NCBI RefSeq assembly: GCF_047495875.1
Contig: NC_092463.1
Span: 36,397,724 to 36,461,723, forward strand
DNA from: Pithys albifrons albifrons
Lineage: Eukaryota; Chordata; Aves; Passeriformes; Thamnophilidae
Reading direction: 5' to 3'
DNA length: 64,000 bases
Part shown: one piece after another, positions 63,778 to 64,000 of the stretch
How positions within the stretch are numbered: the stretch's first letter is position 1
Layout: each line of letters begins with the position of its first letter
The notes under the pieces: generated by a model
What the model saw: the letters and a program-made list of their open reading frames with translations, nothing else
Databases searched by the model: none
What the model was told of the DNA's origin: nothing
Position numbers and translations under genes: made by a program

Positions 63778-64000
63778 GTAAATATTATTTTCATTAATAG
63801 GAAAATTGCAAAGCAGACAAGTAAAATTGCTTGTTTGAATTATGCAGAGCTCTAGACACATGGTCAAATTGCTACACTGCCTGTTTTCAATAAATTCTTC
63901 ACAGAAGTTTTTTACTGTGAGCTATAATAATATTGATACTGTTTATGCAGATGGAAAAATACTTGTTTTTTTGTTTCCCGATTTTTTGTGTGACCAAGAG
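63778..64000 (+). other. Window end, intronic
   Basis: AT-rich sequence to the edge of the window with nothing recognisable. The gene transcribed from the CpG island very probably continues beyond this point. Confidence 0.4.

Overview
This 64 kb window looks like vertebrate nuclear DNA, most likely from a songbird (passerine). The evidence is several CR1 LINE 3' ends with the usual terminal octamer-like tail, a tRNA-Ile-headed SINE with a CR1-type 3' end (TguSINE1-like), and three solo LTRs of one avian ERV family. Most of the sequence is AT-rich and CpG-poor. No long conserved open reading frame, rRNA gene, intact tRNA gene or CRISPR is visible. Most long ORFs are chance ORFs, GC-rich CpG-island frames, or translations of repeats.

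Layout. 1-3.2 kb: unannotated upstream DNA. About 3.2-4.15 kb: one strong CpG island that reads as a promoter on the + strand. It holds a perfect TCTCGCGAGA element, GC boxes and two probable non-coding 5' exons with good splice sites (exon 1 ending at 3556; exon 2 at 3944-4116). Neither exon contains an ATG, so the start codon of this unidentified gene must lie further downstream. 4.1-64 kb: apparently one or more very long 5' introns. They contain a 31/36/30-bp minisatellite (9.78-10.34 kb), a 20-C homopolymer (11.64 kb), a perfect 51-bp-arm inverted repeat (12.49-12.66 kb), CR1 fragments (20.0, 21.1, 33.1, 38.6, 49.4 and 60.2 kb), the SINE (26.8 kb), solo LTRs (23.95 + strand; 39.5 and 43.2 kb, both - strand), and two copies of a 5S-rRNA-headed SINE-like retroposon with target-site duplications (41.1 and 45.6 kb).

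Several short stretches have good acceptor and donor splice sites around an open frame: 10550-10675, 11584-11611, 13694-13772 (with an in-frame ATG), 35311-35352, 63178-63231 and 63706-63777. They are offered as candidate exons only. Pseudo-exons are common in introns this long, the reading phases do not all chain together, and I could not name the gene.

I see no multi-gene system here. The features most worth a second look are the 5S-headed retroposon pair, the perfect inverted repeat, the BANP/KAISO-type promoter motif and the structured minisatellite.
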